43,614 nt of DNA from Rickettsiales bacterium (GTDB lineage Bacteria; Bacteroidota; Bacteroidia; Cytophagales; Cyclobacteriaceae), in NCBI GenBank assembly GCA_002729235.1, contig PBTY01000059.1, forward strand, positions 8,908 to 52,521, read 5' to 3'. Of the stretch, positions 34,078-41,426 are shown one piece after another. The number at the start of each line of letters is the position of its first letter. The stretch's first letter is position 1. Under the pieces are notes generated by a model. The model had not been told where the DNA came from. It was given only the letters and a program-made list of their open reading frames with translations, and did no database searches. The position numbers and the translations under genes are program-made.

Positions 34078-35682
34078 ATGATGATCAAATACCTAACCTT
34101 ACTAACGTCGCTCACCCTAATGCTGGTCGGCTGTAGTACGACTAAAGAAAATGCTGAAATGCCTGATATAGAAAAACTTCCAGTTCGATGGCCCAATGCA
34201 GTGACTTACGAAATTTTCGTACAATCCTTCTATGATGGGAATGGCGATGGCATTGGAGATTTTGTGGGGATGACCAGCAAACTGGACTATCTGCAAGACC
34301 TGGGCGTAGAAGCCATCTGGTTGATGCCTATAAATCCTTCTCCCTCTTACCATAAATATGATGTGACTGATTACACCGACGTACATCCAGACTATGGCAC
34401 TATGGACGAGTTTAAAACATTTGTAGCAGAAGCTCATGATCGAGACATCAAAGTAGTGATGGATCTGGTGATTAATCATTGTTCTAGTGAGCATCCTTGG
34501 TTCAAGGCTGCACAAGATCCAAACAGTCCATATCGAGATTACTTTGTTTGGGCAGACATGGATGAAATTGAAGCGGAGGGTAAGCTGGAAAAAGAAGCAA
34601 CAGGAGATAGCGACAATACCCATCAGTGGAATGAAGTAGATGATCAGGAAGAACTCTACTATGCGTTTTTCTGGAGTGGTATGCCTGACTTAAATTATGA
34701 CAATCCGGCAGTTAGAGAAGAAGTTTACAAAATTGGTAAGTTCTGGCTTCAGGATGTAGGTGTGGATGGTTTCAGACTCGATGCGGCAAAGCATATCTAT
34801 CCAGACTACAGAGCCGAAGACAATCATGCATTCTGGGCTGAGTTTAAGCTAAAAATGCAGACCTTCAATCCAGATGTGTACCTGGTAGGTGAAGTATGGG
34901 CTGATTTAGAGACACAACAACCTTTTGCTGTTGGGTTCTCCGGATTATTTAACTTTGATCTAGCCTTTACCATGATGGAAACGGTTAAAAACGAACAAGT
35001 GGTTTCTGCCAGCATTCATGAAAATGCCTGGAAAGTAGATCAGGGAAGTCCTGTAGGGATGTACAATGAGAGTAACGAGGCATTTACTGCCGTAAACCCT
35101 GATTATGTAAACACCACCTTTTTGACCAATCATGATCAAAATAGAGTGATGTCCTTCCTGGAAAATGATGAACGAAAGGCACGCCTGGCAGCATCTATTC
35201 TGATGACTTTACCAGGAGCGCCATATATCTATTACGGAGAAGAAATCGGGATGCGTGGAATGAAACCGGATGAACTGATTCGCGAACCGTTTCTGTGGTC
35301 TGCAGAAGACTCAGGACAAACCACCTGGATGGAAGCTGAATACAGCACTACAGAGACAGTAGACCCATTGGATGTGCAAATGAACGATTCTTCTTCACTC
35401 TATCATCACTACCGTAACCTGATTCGATTCAGAAGACTATCAGATGTGATGACTTTTGGTACTGCTGAAGCACAAGACTTTGGTGATGAGGCTATCCTCG
35501 GGTTTGTACGAAGCTATCAAGACAAAGACCTGTTAGTTGTTCACAATCTATCCGATGAAGCAAAGCAATTAGAGTCTATTGAAGCTTTCTCAGAAGTTAC
35601 GTTTAGCACCTTTAAGGTAAATATTGATCCTAAGTCAGGGATCATACTTCCTCCATTCCAGAGCATCATTTTATCCAAGTAA
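34078..35682 (+). CDS. GH13 alpha-glucosidase/alpha-amylase lipoprotein
   Basis: A 534-residue second GH13 enzyme, lipoprotein signal MMIKYLTLLTSLTLMLVGCS. Motifs: DLVINHC, GFRLDAAKH with nucleophile Asp, VGEVW with acid/base Glu, and FLTNHDQNR. The N-terminal VTYEIFVQSFYDGNGDGIGD and APYIYYGEEIGMRG are typical of oligo-1,6-glucosidase/alpha-glucosidase-like GH13 members. Probable job is trimming oligosaccharides made by the preceding enzyme in the periplasm or at the surface. The methyltransferase gene starts 13 bases after the stop. Confidence 0.92.
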   Translation: MMIKYLTLLTSLTLMLVGCSTTKENAEMPDIEKLPVRWPNAVTYEIFVQSFYDGNGDGIGDFVGMTSKLDYLQDLGVEAIWLMPINPSPSYHKYDVTDYTDVHPDYGTMDEFKTFVAEAHDRDIKVVMDLVINHCSSEHPWFKAAQDPNSPYRDYFVWADMDEIEAEGKLEKEATGDSDNTHQWNEVDDQEELYYAFFWSGMPDLNYDNPAVREEVYKIGKFWLQDVGVDGFRLDAAKHIYPDYRAEDNHAFWAEFKLKMQTFNPDVYLVGEVWADLETQQPFAVGFSGLFNFDLAFTMMETVKNEQVVSASIHENAWKVDQGSPVGMYNESNEAFTAVNPDYVNTTFLTNHDQNRVMSFLENDERKARLAASILMTLPGAPYIYYGEEIGMRGMKPDELIREPFLWSAEDSGQTTWMEAEYSTTETVDPLDVQMNDSSSLYHHYRNLIRFRRLSDVMTFGTAEAQDFGDEAILGFVRSYQDKDLLVVHNLSDEAKQLESIEAFSEVTFSTFKVNIDPKSGIILPPFQSIILSK

Positions 35683-35695
35683 TAACTGGTCTGAT

Positions 35696-36427
35696 ATGAT
35701 CGAAAAGAAGATTTATGATACGTATGAAAAACTATCTACACGGTATAATGAACTGATCGATCATAAACCACACAATGCTTACTACGATCGTCCTAATACC
35801 TTAAGTCTCTTCCCGGACAAATTAGAGGGAATGCAGGTTTTGGATGCTGCCTGTGGACCTGGTAAGTATGCTGAGGAACTCCTACAAAAAGGTGCCACTG
35901 TGACGGGGTTTGATCAAAGTCCTAAGATGGTACAGCTTGCGAAAGAACGCAATGGTAATAAAGGTCATTTTTTCTTGCATAGTCTCACCCAGCCTCTAAC
36001 GATGATTGCTGATAAATCCTTTGATGTGGTGCTGTGTGCACTCGCACTGGAGTATGTGGAGGATTGGACCTTAACCATTCGGGAATTCAATCGCGTATTG
36101 AAACCTGAAGGCTTGTTGATCATATCCATTACTCATCCGTTTTTCGATTATACCTTCTTTGAATCGAAAAGGTACTTTGATACTGAAGAAGTCAAATGTA
36201 CCTGGACAGGTTTTGGTGAACCGATCGAAATGCATAGTTACAGACGCTCACTGAGTGAATGCATCACCCCATTAACCTCCAATGGATTTCAGATTGACAG
36301 CATTTTAGAACCCAGACCTACTGAGGAAATGAAGCAAGTAGCCCCTCGTTATTATGATGAACTCAGTAAATTCCCCGCCTTTGTGTGCATTCGAGCACAA
36401 AAGCGGACAATGCCTATAGAACACTGA
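35696..36427 (+). CDS. Class I SAM-dependent methyltransferase
   Basis: A 243-residue Rossmann-fold methyltransferase. The SAM-binding motif I is MQVLDAACGPGKYAEELLQKGA, followed by VTGFDQSPKMVQLAKE and the post-motif FDVVLCALALEYVEDW. Substrate unknown; Ubie/UbiE-like small-molecule type by shape. I start at 35696 (MIEKKIYDTYEKL), since the longer frame overlaps the amylase gene. Same strand and 13 bases behind the GH13 gene, probably read through with it. Confidence 0.9.
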   Translation: MIEKKIYDTYEKLSTRYNELIDHKPHNAYYDRPNTLSLFPDKLEGMQVLDAACGPGKYAEELLQKGATVTGFDQSPKMVQLAKERNGNKGHFFLHSLTQPLTMIADKSFDVVLCALALEYVEDWTLTIREFNRVLKPEGLLIISITHPFFDYTFFESKRYFDTEEVKCTWTGFGEPIEMHSYRRSLSECITPLTSNGFQIDSILEPRPTEEMKQVAPRYYDELSKFPAFVCIRAQKRTMPIEH

Positions 36428-36447
36428 GATTTCTATCCAAGATCAAT

Positions 36448-36456
36448 TAGTTTTGC
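36448..36456 (+). promoter_or_regulatory. Predicted promoter -7 box of the 3-hydroxyacyl-CoA dehydrogenase gene
   Basis: TAGTTTTGC matches TAnnTTTGY fully, 65 bases before the ATG at 36521, in the only gap between the methyltransferase and this gene. Confidence 0.55.
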
Positions 36457-36520
36457 GACCGACAATCAAGGATGGCTCCGAGCGATCCTACAACCCAAAA
36501 TAAATCGTTAACAAAGCAAA

Positions 36521-37411
36521 ATGAACAACATTTCAGTTATTGGATCCGGTACCATGGGCAACGGCATCGCCCACGTATTTGCACAACACGGCTACCAGGT
36601 TACACTAATCGATATTAACGCCTCTGCGTTGGAAAAAGCAATTGCCACGATAGGCAAGAATCTGGACCGTCAGGTGGCTAAGGAAAAGATCACCGAAGCG
36701 GATAAAGAAGCTGCATTGGCCAATATCTCCACCAGTACTGATGTAGCTAGCGGTGTTAAATCTGCTGATCTGGTAGTAGAAGCAGCTACTGAAAACTTTG
36801 AGATCAAGAAACAACTCTTCCGAACAATGGATGAGAATGCTCCTGCTGGTGCTATCCTGGCTACTAACACATCTTCTATCTCCATCACGAAGATTGCAGC
36901 AGAGACCAAACGCCCCACCCAGGTGATTGGCATGCACTTCATGAACCCAGTTCCCGTAATGAAACTGGTAGAAGTGATCCGTGGCTATGCAACAAGTGAC
37001 GATACCACTGCTAAAGTGATGGAAGCTTCTAAGAAACTTCAAAAGATTCCTGTAGAGGTAAATGACTATCCGGGTTTTGTAGCGAATAGAATCCTGATGC
37101 CAATGATCAATGAAGCCATCTACACGTTGTTTGAAGGTGTAGCTGGTGTAGAAGAAATAGACACGGTAATGAAGCTGGGCATGGCCCACCCTATGGGCCC
37201 ATTGCAATTGGCTGACTTCATTGGGCTGGATGTATGCCTGAGTATTCTCAATGTGTTGTATGAAGGCTTTGGCAATCCAAAATATGCGCCTTGTCCCCTA
37301 CTGGTGAATATGGTGACTGCAGGCTATAAAGGTGTGAAAACTGGCGAAGGTTTTTACCAGTACACAGCAGGGTCTAAGGACCTGGTAGTGAGCGGCATGT
37401 TTAAGAAGTAA
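36521..37411 (+). CDS. 3-hydroxyacyl-CoA (3-hydroxybutyryl-CoA) dehydrogenase
   Basis: NAD(P)-dependent cytoplasmic enzyme oxidising (3S)-3-hydroxyacyl-CoA or running the reverse reduction. Rossmann motif GSGTMGNGIAHVFAQHG at the start, NTSSISITKIA and the catalytic His in GMHFMNPVPVMKLVEVI, then NDYPGFVANRILMPMINEA and the C-terminal dimerisation helices (MGPLQLADFIGLDVCL). At 296 residues it is the short monofunctional form. Unlinked in the window to the acyl-CoA oxidase-like gene, though both fit fatty-acid degradation. Confidence 0.95.
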   Translation: MNNISVIGSGTMGNGIAHVFAQHGYQVTLIDINASALEKAIATIGKNLDRQVAKEKITEADKEAALANISTSTDVASGVKSADLVVEAATENFEIKKQLFRTMDENAPAGAILATNTSSISITKIAAETKRPTQVIGMHFMNPVPVMKLVEVIRGYATSDDTTAKVMEASKKLQKIPVEVNDYPGFVANRILMPMINEAIYTLFEGVAGVEEIDTVMKLGMAHPMGPLQLADFIGLDVCLSILNVLYEGFGNPKYAPCPLLVNMVTAGYKGVKTGEGFYQYTAGSKDLVVSGMFKK

Positions 37412-37440
37412 GGGCTTTATAGAGCTTATAATGCGGTGTG

Positions 37441-37579
37441 GCCGTCTCAAAAATGAATTTCGGGTCATCCTGAATCTTGTTTCAGGATCTTCAATAATTC
37501 GATAACAACCATCTTATATTCTGAAATAAATGCGAACAGCTAGTTTCAGAATAACAGCAAGGCACATTTTTGAGACGGC
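37441..37579. repeat. Nested palindromic intergenic element (REP/MITE-like)
   Basis: Outer arms GCCGTCTCAAAAATG (37441-37455) and its exact complement CATTTTTGAGACGGC (37565-37579) enclose two more stems: ATCCTGAA with TTCAGGAT (about 37477-37498) and TATTCTGAAA with TTTCAGAATA (about 37517-37554). A T-run follows the right arm, so it may also terminate transcription for the converging genes on both sides. The inner TCATCCTGAA...TTTCAGGAT block resembles a repeat common in Bacteroidota intergenic regions. No coding capacity. Confidence 0.8.
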
Positions 37580-37621
37580 TTTTTCCACTTTAATCCACCA
37601 TCTACAATTCTTCCCAGGGGT

Positions 37622-38047
37622 TTACCTGGTGGCACTCCACGGGTCAAACTTTCCTTTCATGTGCTCTTGATACTGTATAATCAGCACTTTCTGAACCATT
37701 TGACCTTCTGTTCTAGATCTTTGCATAATTGGAGCAAAACCATATTCGTATGAAAAATAATAGGTTAGTTGTCCTTCTTGATAAATTGACGAGAAGTACT
37801 GGAATGAGAAACCGAGATCATCAAGCCGGGTTTTACGAACAGTGGCTTTTCCATCGGGGCACAGTTGTCTTAAGATGGTTCGGTTTTTCCGAATCTGGCG
37901 ATTTACTGCCTGAATAATTCGCTCGTGTTTTCTTTTATGCTGGTTGTGATAGGCAGCTCTGCACTGGTCTCCACAAAACTTTTTATCCATTCTTCCTTGA
38001 AGTGGCTTGCCACAGCCATAACAGAATTTGTTTTCCATTTCTATCAT
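37622..38047 (-). CDS. Small zinc-finger protein of a Bacteroidota-conserved family
   Basis: A 141-residue protein: an N-terminal FCS-like/treble-clef zinc motif (CYGCGKPLQGRMDKKFCGDQ with following CRAAYHNQ), a basic linker (KRKHERIIQAVNRQIRKNRTIL), then the family's conserved GFSFQYFSSIY... YYFSYEYGFAPI segment. The zinc head suggests nucleic-acid or protein binding; function not established. It is divergent from the tyrosine recombinase gene across a 94-bp gap that holds CGGATA repeats. It could be core chromosome or part of the accessory unit. Confidence 0.75.
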   Translation of the reverse strand: MIEMENKFCYGCGKPLQGRMDKKFCGDQCRAAYHNQHKRKHERIIQAVNRQIRKNRTILRQLCPDGKATVRKTRLDDLGFSFQYFSSIYQEGQLTYYFSYEYGFAPIMQRSRTEGQMVQKVLIIQYQEHMKGKFDPWSATR

Positions 38048-38074
38048 CAGTTCATTATTTAGCTGTATTAATAT

Positions 38075-38109
38075 ACGGATATTTACGGAACTATTCGGAT
38101 ATAAATCGG
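38075..38109. promoter_or_regulatory. CGGATAT direct repeats upstream of the recombinase
   Basis: ACGGATATTTACGG (38075-38088) and TCGGATATAAATCGG (38095-38109) repeat with a 20-bp period in the divergent gap. The same CGGATA core forms the outer part of the hairpin after the recombinase gene (39287-39315). This is a candidate recombinase or regulator binding site. Confidence 0.45.
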
Positions 38110-38141
38110 GCTAATGGTTTGATATTTGGTTGGTTTACAAT

Positions 38142-39284
38142 ATGAGTTCAACCATTCGAGAGCGACACATAACGTTAAAACACCTGGTAATTGGAGGAAA
38201 TCGGATGATTGGACTTCAATTTTATCCTGATAAGGTCATTCAGGCCATGGTTAAAAAACTACCAGAGGTGAAATGGAGTAAACAATTTCAAATGGTTGTC
38301 CTTCAAAACAACACTAATAACCTGAATGCGGTTTTTGATACCTTTAAAGGAGTAGCATGGGTAAATACTACTTCATTTTTCGTTAATCGCCCTGTCAATA
38401 CCGGTAACGAACAGCTTAGTGTGGACACATATAGACAAAGAATCCATAATCCCAATTGGAAATACTGTCCGGAAGACTTTTATCAAAAGTTGGAGATCAG
38501 AAAATATGCCTTGAATACGGCAAAAATATACATTGGTATGTTCGAACGATTCATCAATCACTATAAACACATTGATGATCCGATGCATATCTCTGAACAG
38601 CAGGTGAAGCAATTTTTACAGAAACTGGTACAGGAAAAGCGCTCTGATAGCTATATCAATCAGGCAATTAACGCTATCAAATTCTACTTTGAAGTAGTAA
38701 AAGAAATGCCTAATCGCTTCTATGATGTGGAACGTCCCATTAAAAAGGAAACTTTACCCAAGGTAATCAGCAAACAAAGTGTTTTTCGAATGATAGACAG
38801 CTGCACGAACATCAAGCATCGTTGTATTGTAAGTCTTCTGTACTCTGCTGGGCTAAGAAGAAATGAATTACGACACTTGCAAGTAGATGATATCGATAGT
38901 GAACGTATGTCAATTTATATAAAAGACTCTAAGGGAGGAAAGGATAGATTGACACTACTGAGTAGACGTGTTTTGACTGATCTAAGAGTTTATTATCAAC
39001 AATACAAACCAAAGAAATATTTATTTGAAGGCACCGATGCTGGAAAATATAGTGAAACAAGTATTTCAAAGATAGTAAGCCGTGCGGCATCCAAAGCAGG
39101 CATACGGAAGCGTGTGACTCCTCACATGCTGCGGCATTCTTTTGCCACTCACCTACTGGAATCAGGAACTGATTTGCGTTATATTCAAACCCTGCTAGGG
39201 CATAATTCAAGTAAAACAACTGAGATTTATACCCATGTGGCTGTAAATGGTTTGACAAGCATTAAGAATCCACTAGATTTATAA
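38142..39284 (+). CDS. Tyrosine recombinase of an integron-like platform
   Basis: Site-specific tyrosine recombinase, 380 residues from ATG 38142 (a TTG at 38130 would add four). An N-terminal domain of about 110 residues (GGNRMIGLQFYPDKVIQAMV, LPEVKWSKQF) precedes a SAM-like core-binding domain (about 115-205) and the catalytic domain. The catalytic set is complete: Arg in YSAGLRRNELRHL, Lys in KGGKDRLTLL, HxxR in PHMLRHSFATHLLESG, LLGHNSSKT and the Tyr nucleophile in TEIYTHV. The C-terminus GLTSIKNPLDL recalls integron integrases (SPLD), but the roughly 20-35-residue IntI-specific insertion before HxxR is absent. An attI-like hairpin and GTTAGGC box lie directly downstream, then attC-bounded cassettes, so this is the likely cassette integrase. 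No phage genes are near. Confidence 0.93.
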   Translation: MSSTIRERHITLKHLVIGGNRMIGLQFYPDKVIQAMVKKLPEVKWSKQFQMVVLQNNTNNLNAVFDTFKGVAWVNTTSFFVNRPVNTGNEQLSVDTYRQRIHNPNWKYCPEDFYQKLEIRKYALNTAKIYIGMFERFINHYKHIDDPMHISEQQVKQFLQKLVQEKRSDSYINQAINAIKFYFEVVKEMPNRFYDVERPIKKETLPKVISKQSVFRMIDSCTNIKHRCIVSLLYSAGLRRNELRHLQVDDIDSERMSIYIKDSKGGKDRLTLLSRRVLTDLRVYYQQYKPKKYLFEGTDAGKYSETSISKIVSRAASKAGIRKRVTPHMLRHSFATHLLESGTDLRYIQTLLGHNSSKTTEIYTHVAVNGLTSIKNPLDL

Positions 39285-39286
39285 GG

Positions 39287-39325
39287 CGGATAAGTGACAT
39301 GTTGTCACATATCCGATTGTTAGGC
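39287..39325 (+). other. attI-like site: hairpin plus core box GTTAGGC
   Basis: CGGATAAGTGACA (39287-39299) pairs with TGTCACATATCCG (39303-39315), one mismatch, 3-nt loop. Four bases later comes GTTAGGC (39319-39325), a GTTRRRY integron core and the same heptamer as the class 1 attI core. It begins 2 bases after the recombinase stop codon. The box is the exact complement of the GCCTAAC that ends the cassette at 42832-42838. There is no left RYYYAAC partner, so it reads as a platform site, not attC. Confidence 0.6.
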
Positions 39326-39359
39326 ACAAGCTAAAAAAACGACAGCCACAAAATCAAAA

Positions 39360-39377
39360 TTCAAAAAAAATTCAAAA
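39360..39377 (+). promoter_or_regulatory. Putative response-regulator operator upstream of the regulator gene
   Basis: TTCAAAA-AAAA-TTCAAAA: two identical heptamers with an 11-bp period, the spacing used by OmpR/PhoB-type regulators, followed by TTG and 20 bases before the regulator ATG. The same arrangement precedes the outer-membrane gene (41369-41386), suggesting autoregulation. Confidence 0.45.
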
Positions 39378-39397
39378 TTGTGGTGGTAATTTGACAA

Positions 39398-40066
39398 ATG
39401 AAAATCCTGATAATTGAAGATGAACAACAACTTGCTGAAAGTATAATAGAATACCTTTCAGATTACTTGTGTGAATTAGCGTCAACTTTCAATGAAGCTA
39501 TTAGCAAAATCGGGATTTATCAATACGATTGTATTGTTTTGGACATTATGTTGCCAGATGGCAATGGACTTAAAATTTTAGAAGAACTAAAAAGACAAAA
39601 CAAACAAGACGGTGTCATTATTATTTCTGCAAAGAATGCTCTTGACGACAAAATATACGGCTTGCAATTGGGTGCAGACGACTACTTGACAAAACCGTTT
39701 CACCTTTCAGAATTAGCCGCTCGAATTTATTCAATCATCCGCAGGAAACAGTTTGACAATTCAAACACAATAATTCAAAACGAAATTGAGATTGATTTAC
39801 TTTCCAAATCAGTTAAGGTAAATGGTACACCCGTTATTCTCACAAAAAAAGAATACGATTTACTTTTATATTTCATTGGCAACAAAAACAGGGTTTTGTC
39901 AAAAAGCACTTTAGCCGAACATCTTTCGGGAGATTTTGCAGATATGTTAGACGATCACAACTTTGTTTATGCACACATTAAAAACCTAAAAAAGAAATTG
40001 TCTGAAGCAGGTTGCGACAGCTATTTAAAAACAGTTTACGGTTCAGGTTACAAATGGGAAGTATGA
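39398..40066 (+). CDS. OmpR/PhoB-family response regulator
   Basis: A 222-residue two-domain regulator. Receiver domain 1-118: acidic pair Glu7/Asp8 in IIEDEQQ, phosphoacceptor Asp49 in CIVLDIMLPDGNG, switch Lys in DYLTKPFHLSEL. The C-terminal winged helix (about 130-222) ends with VYAHIKNLKKKL and YLKTVYGSGYKWEV, typical of the OmpR class. First gene of cassette 1; the kinase ATG overlaps its stop (ATGA), so the pair is co-translated. The DNA here is visibly richer in A+T and in AAA/CAA/TTT codons than the genes before 38000, a sign of separate origin. Confidence 0.95.
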   Translation: MKILIIEDEQQLAESIIEYLSDYLCELASTFNEAISKIGIYQYDCIVLDIMLPDGNGLKILEELKRQNKQDGVIIISAKNALDDKIYGLQLGADDYLTKPFHLSELAARIYSIIRRKQFDNSNTIIQNEIEIDLLSKSVKVNGTPVILTKKEYDLLLYFIGNKNRVLSKSTLAEHLSGDFADMLDDHNFVYAHIKNLKKKLSEAGCDSYLKTVYGSGYKWEV

Positions 40067-41346
40067 AAAAACTTTTACACAAATCATTAAAACCCCTTGC
40101 CATTTTTGCTTTTGGCGTTTTTGCATTAAGCATTCCTGCCTATTTGTTTTTAGTAGATTGGATTTGGATAAAAGAATTGGATGAAAACAACCAATTAATT
40201 GCACAACGTATTGAAAACGAATTTAGAGAGCAACATCTAAAAAATGACCAACTTGCTGAAAGCATTGCGTTTTGGAACGAAATGCAACCAAGAAATCAGA
40301 TAAAACTTATTGAAAACCCTCTACAAAAGGATAGTGTTTACACAACACGACTTCAAAACCCGTATGTAAAACACCAATCAATCGACCGATTTAGAGTTTT
40401 AAAAACAACCATTCAAATCAATGGGGAAAACTATATGTTGACCATTGAAACCAATGTTGAGGAAACCGAAGAAACCGTAGTTTACATTGCTCTACTTTCT
40501 TTATTCTTCTTTCTTGTGTTAATCATTGGTTTTTGGCTTATAAATAGACAAGTTTCTAAAAAAGTGTGGACACCTTTTCAAGACACTTTACAAAAACTAA
40601 AATCTTTTCAATTAGCAAACCAATATGTCCCAGAGTTTTCAGAAACAAACACGTTAGAATTTCAAGAATTAAACAACGCCTTAAACAAGCTCATAAAACA
40701 TAGCGTTGCAACCTACAAGTCACAAAAAGAATTTACCGAAAATGCTTCTCACGAACTGCAAACCCCTTTAGCGATTATCAAAAATAAAATTGATGTTCTC
40801 TTGCAAAAGGAACCATTGACCGAACGTCAATTTCAATTGCTTGAAGACATAAATGTAACGCTAACAAAGGTTTCGCACCTCAATAAGAACTTATTATTAC
40901 TCTCAAAAATTGAAAACCAGCAATTTGAAGCAAATCAACCTGTTAATATCAGCGAAATAGTTGAAAAAAGCATAGAACAGCTCGAAGACTATTTTAGTGA
41001 AATGCAACTTTCTTTTCAAACCCAAATTGAGAAAAACATTGTTCTAAACGCTAATGAACATTTGATTGAAACACTCTTTACTAATTTGATTTTCAATGCT
41101 ATTCAACATAATAGTGAGCAAGGAAGAATTTCAATATCACTGAATAATAAAGAACTTACCGTAACTAATTCAGGTCAGAAAGAATTAAACAAAGAAGCCT
41201 TGTTTAAACGCTTTTCTAAAAAATCAAACCAAAACATAGGTAATGGTTTAGGCTTGTCTATTGTAAAGCAAATCTGCGAACGTCATTCTTGGCGTATTGA
41301 ATACGGTTTTTTAGATAGCGAACATATTTTCAAGATTTTGTTCTAA
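40063..41346 (+). CDS. Membrane sensor histidine kinase
   Basis: A 427-residue sensor with two membrane helices (about 10-32, AIFAFGVFALSIPAYLFLVD; about 142-165, VYIALLSLFFFLVLIIGFWL) flanking a periplasmic sensing region of about 110 residues. A HAMP-like linker is followed by HisKA (His in FTENASHELQTPLAIIKNK), the N-box TNLIFNAIQHNSEQG and a short ATPase end GNGLGLSIVKQICERHSW. I take the ATG at 40063 giving the 4-base ATGA overlap with the regulator. Partner of the regulator just upstream; signal unknown, perhaps linked to the outer-membrane protein that follows. Confidence 0.93.
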   Translation: MKKLLHKSLKPLAIFAFGVFALSIPAYLFLVDWIWIKELDENNQLIAQRIENEFREQHLKNDQLAESIAFWNEMQPRNQIKLIENPLQKDSVYTTRLQNPYVKHQSIDRFRVLKTTIQINGENYMLTIETNVEETEETVVYIALLSLFFFLVLIIGFWLINRQVSKKVWTPFQDTLQKLKSFQLANQYVPEFSETNTLEFQELNNALNKLIKHSVATYKSQKEFTENASHELQTPLAIIKNKIDVLLQKEPLTERQFQLLEDINVTLTKVSHLNKNLLLLSKIENQQFEANQPVNISEIVEKSIEQLEDYFSEMQLSFQTQIEKNIVLNANEHLIETLFTNLIFNAIQHNSEQGRISISLNNKELTVTNSGQKELNKEALFKRFSKKSNQNIGNGLGLSIVKQICERHSWRIEYGFLDSEHIFKILF

Positions 41347-41368
41347 AATTTTACCCATTTTCTCATAA

Positions 41369-41386
41369 TTCAAAATTTCTGCAAAA
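41369..41386 (+). promoter_or_regulatory. Putative response-regulator operator upstream of the outer-membrane gene
   Basis: TTCAAAA-TTTC-TGCAAAA: two near-identical heptamers with an 11-bp period, again followed by TTG, in the 80-bp gap between kinase and outer-membrane genes. It matches the element before the regulator gene, and AATTCAAAATT is shared by both. Confidence 0.45.
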
Positions 41387-41400
41387 TTGGGTTGGAGTTT

Positions 41401-41426
41401 TGTCGAGAACTTAAAAATTCTTGACA
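41401..41426 (+). promoter_or_regulatory. Leader hairpin abutting the outer-membrane gene start
   Basis: TGTCGAGAA (41401-41409) pairs with TTCTTGACA (41418-41426), nine pairs with one G-U, loop of 8 nt. The ATG follows immediately. It may modulate translation or be a dyad operator. Confidence 0.45.

Noticed and set aside
38142-39284. Prophage or ICE integrase
   Set aside because: No phage, conjugation or relaxase genes nearby; the downstream boxes and palindromes point to cassettes instead.
38142-39284. Canonical integron integrase IntI
   Set aside because: The IntI-specific insertion before HxxR is absent, and there is an added N-terminal domain; only C-terminal resemblance remains.
39287-39315. 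Hairpin after the recombinase as a plain transcription terminator
   Set aside because: No T-run follows; the core box GTTAGGC four bases later fits an attI-like site better.
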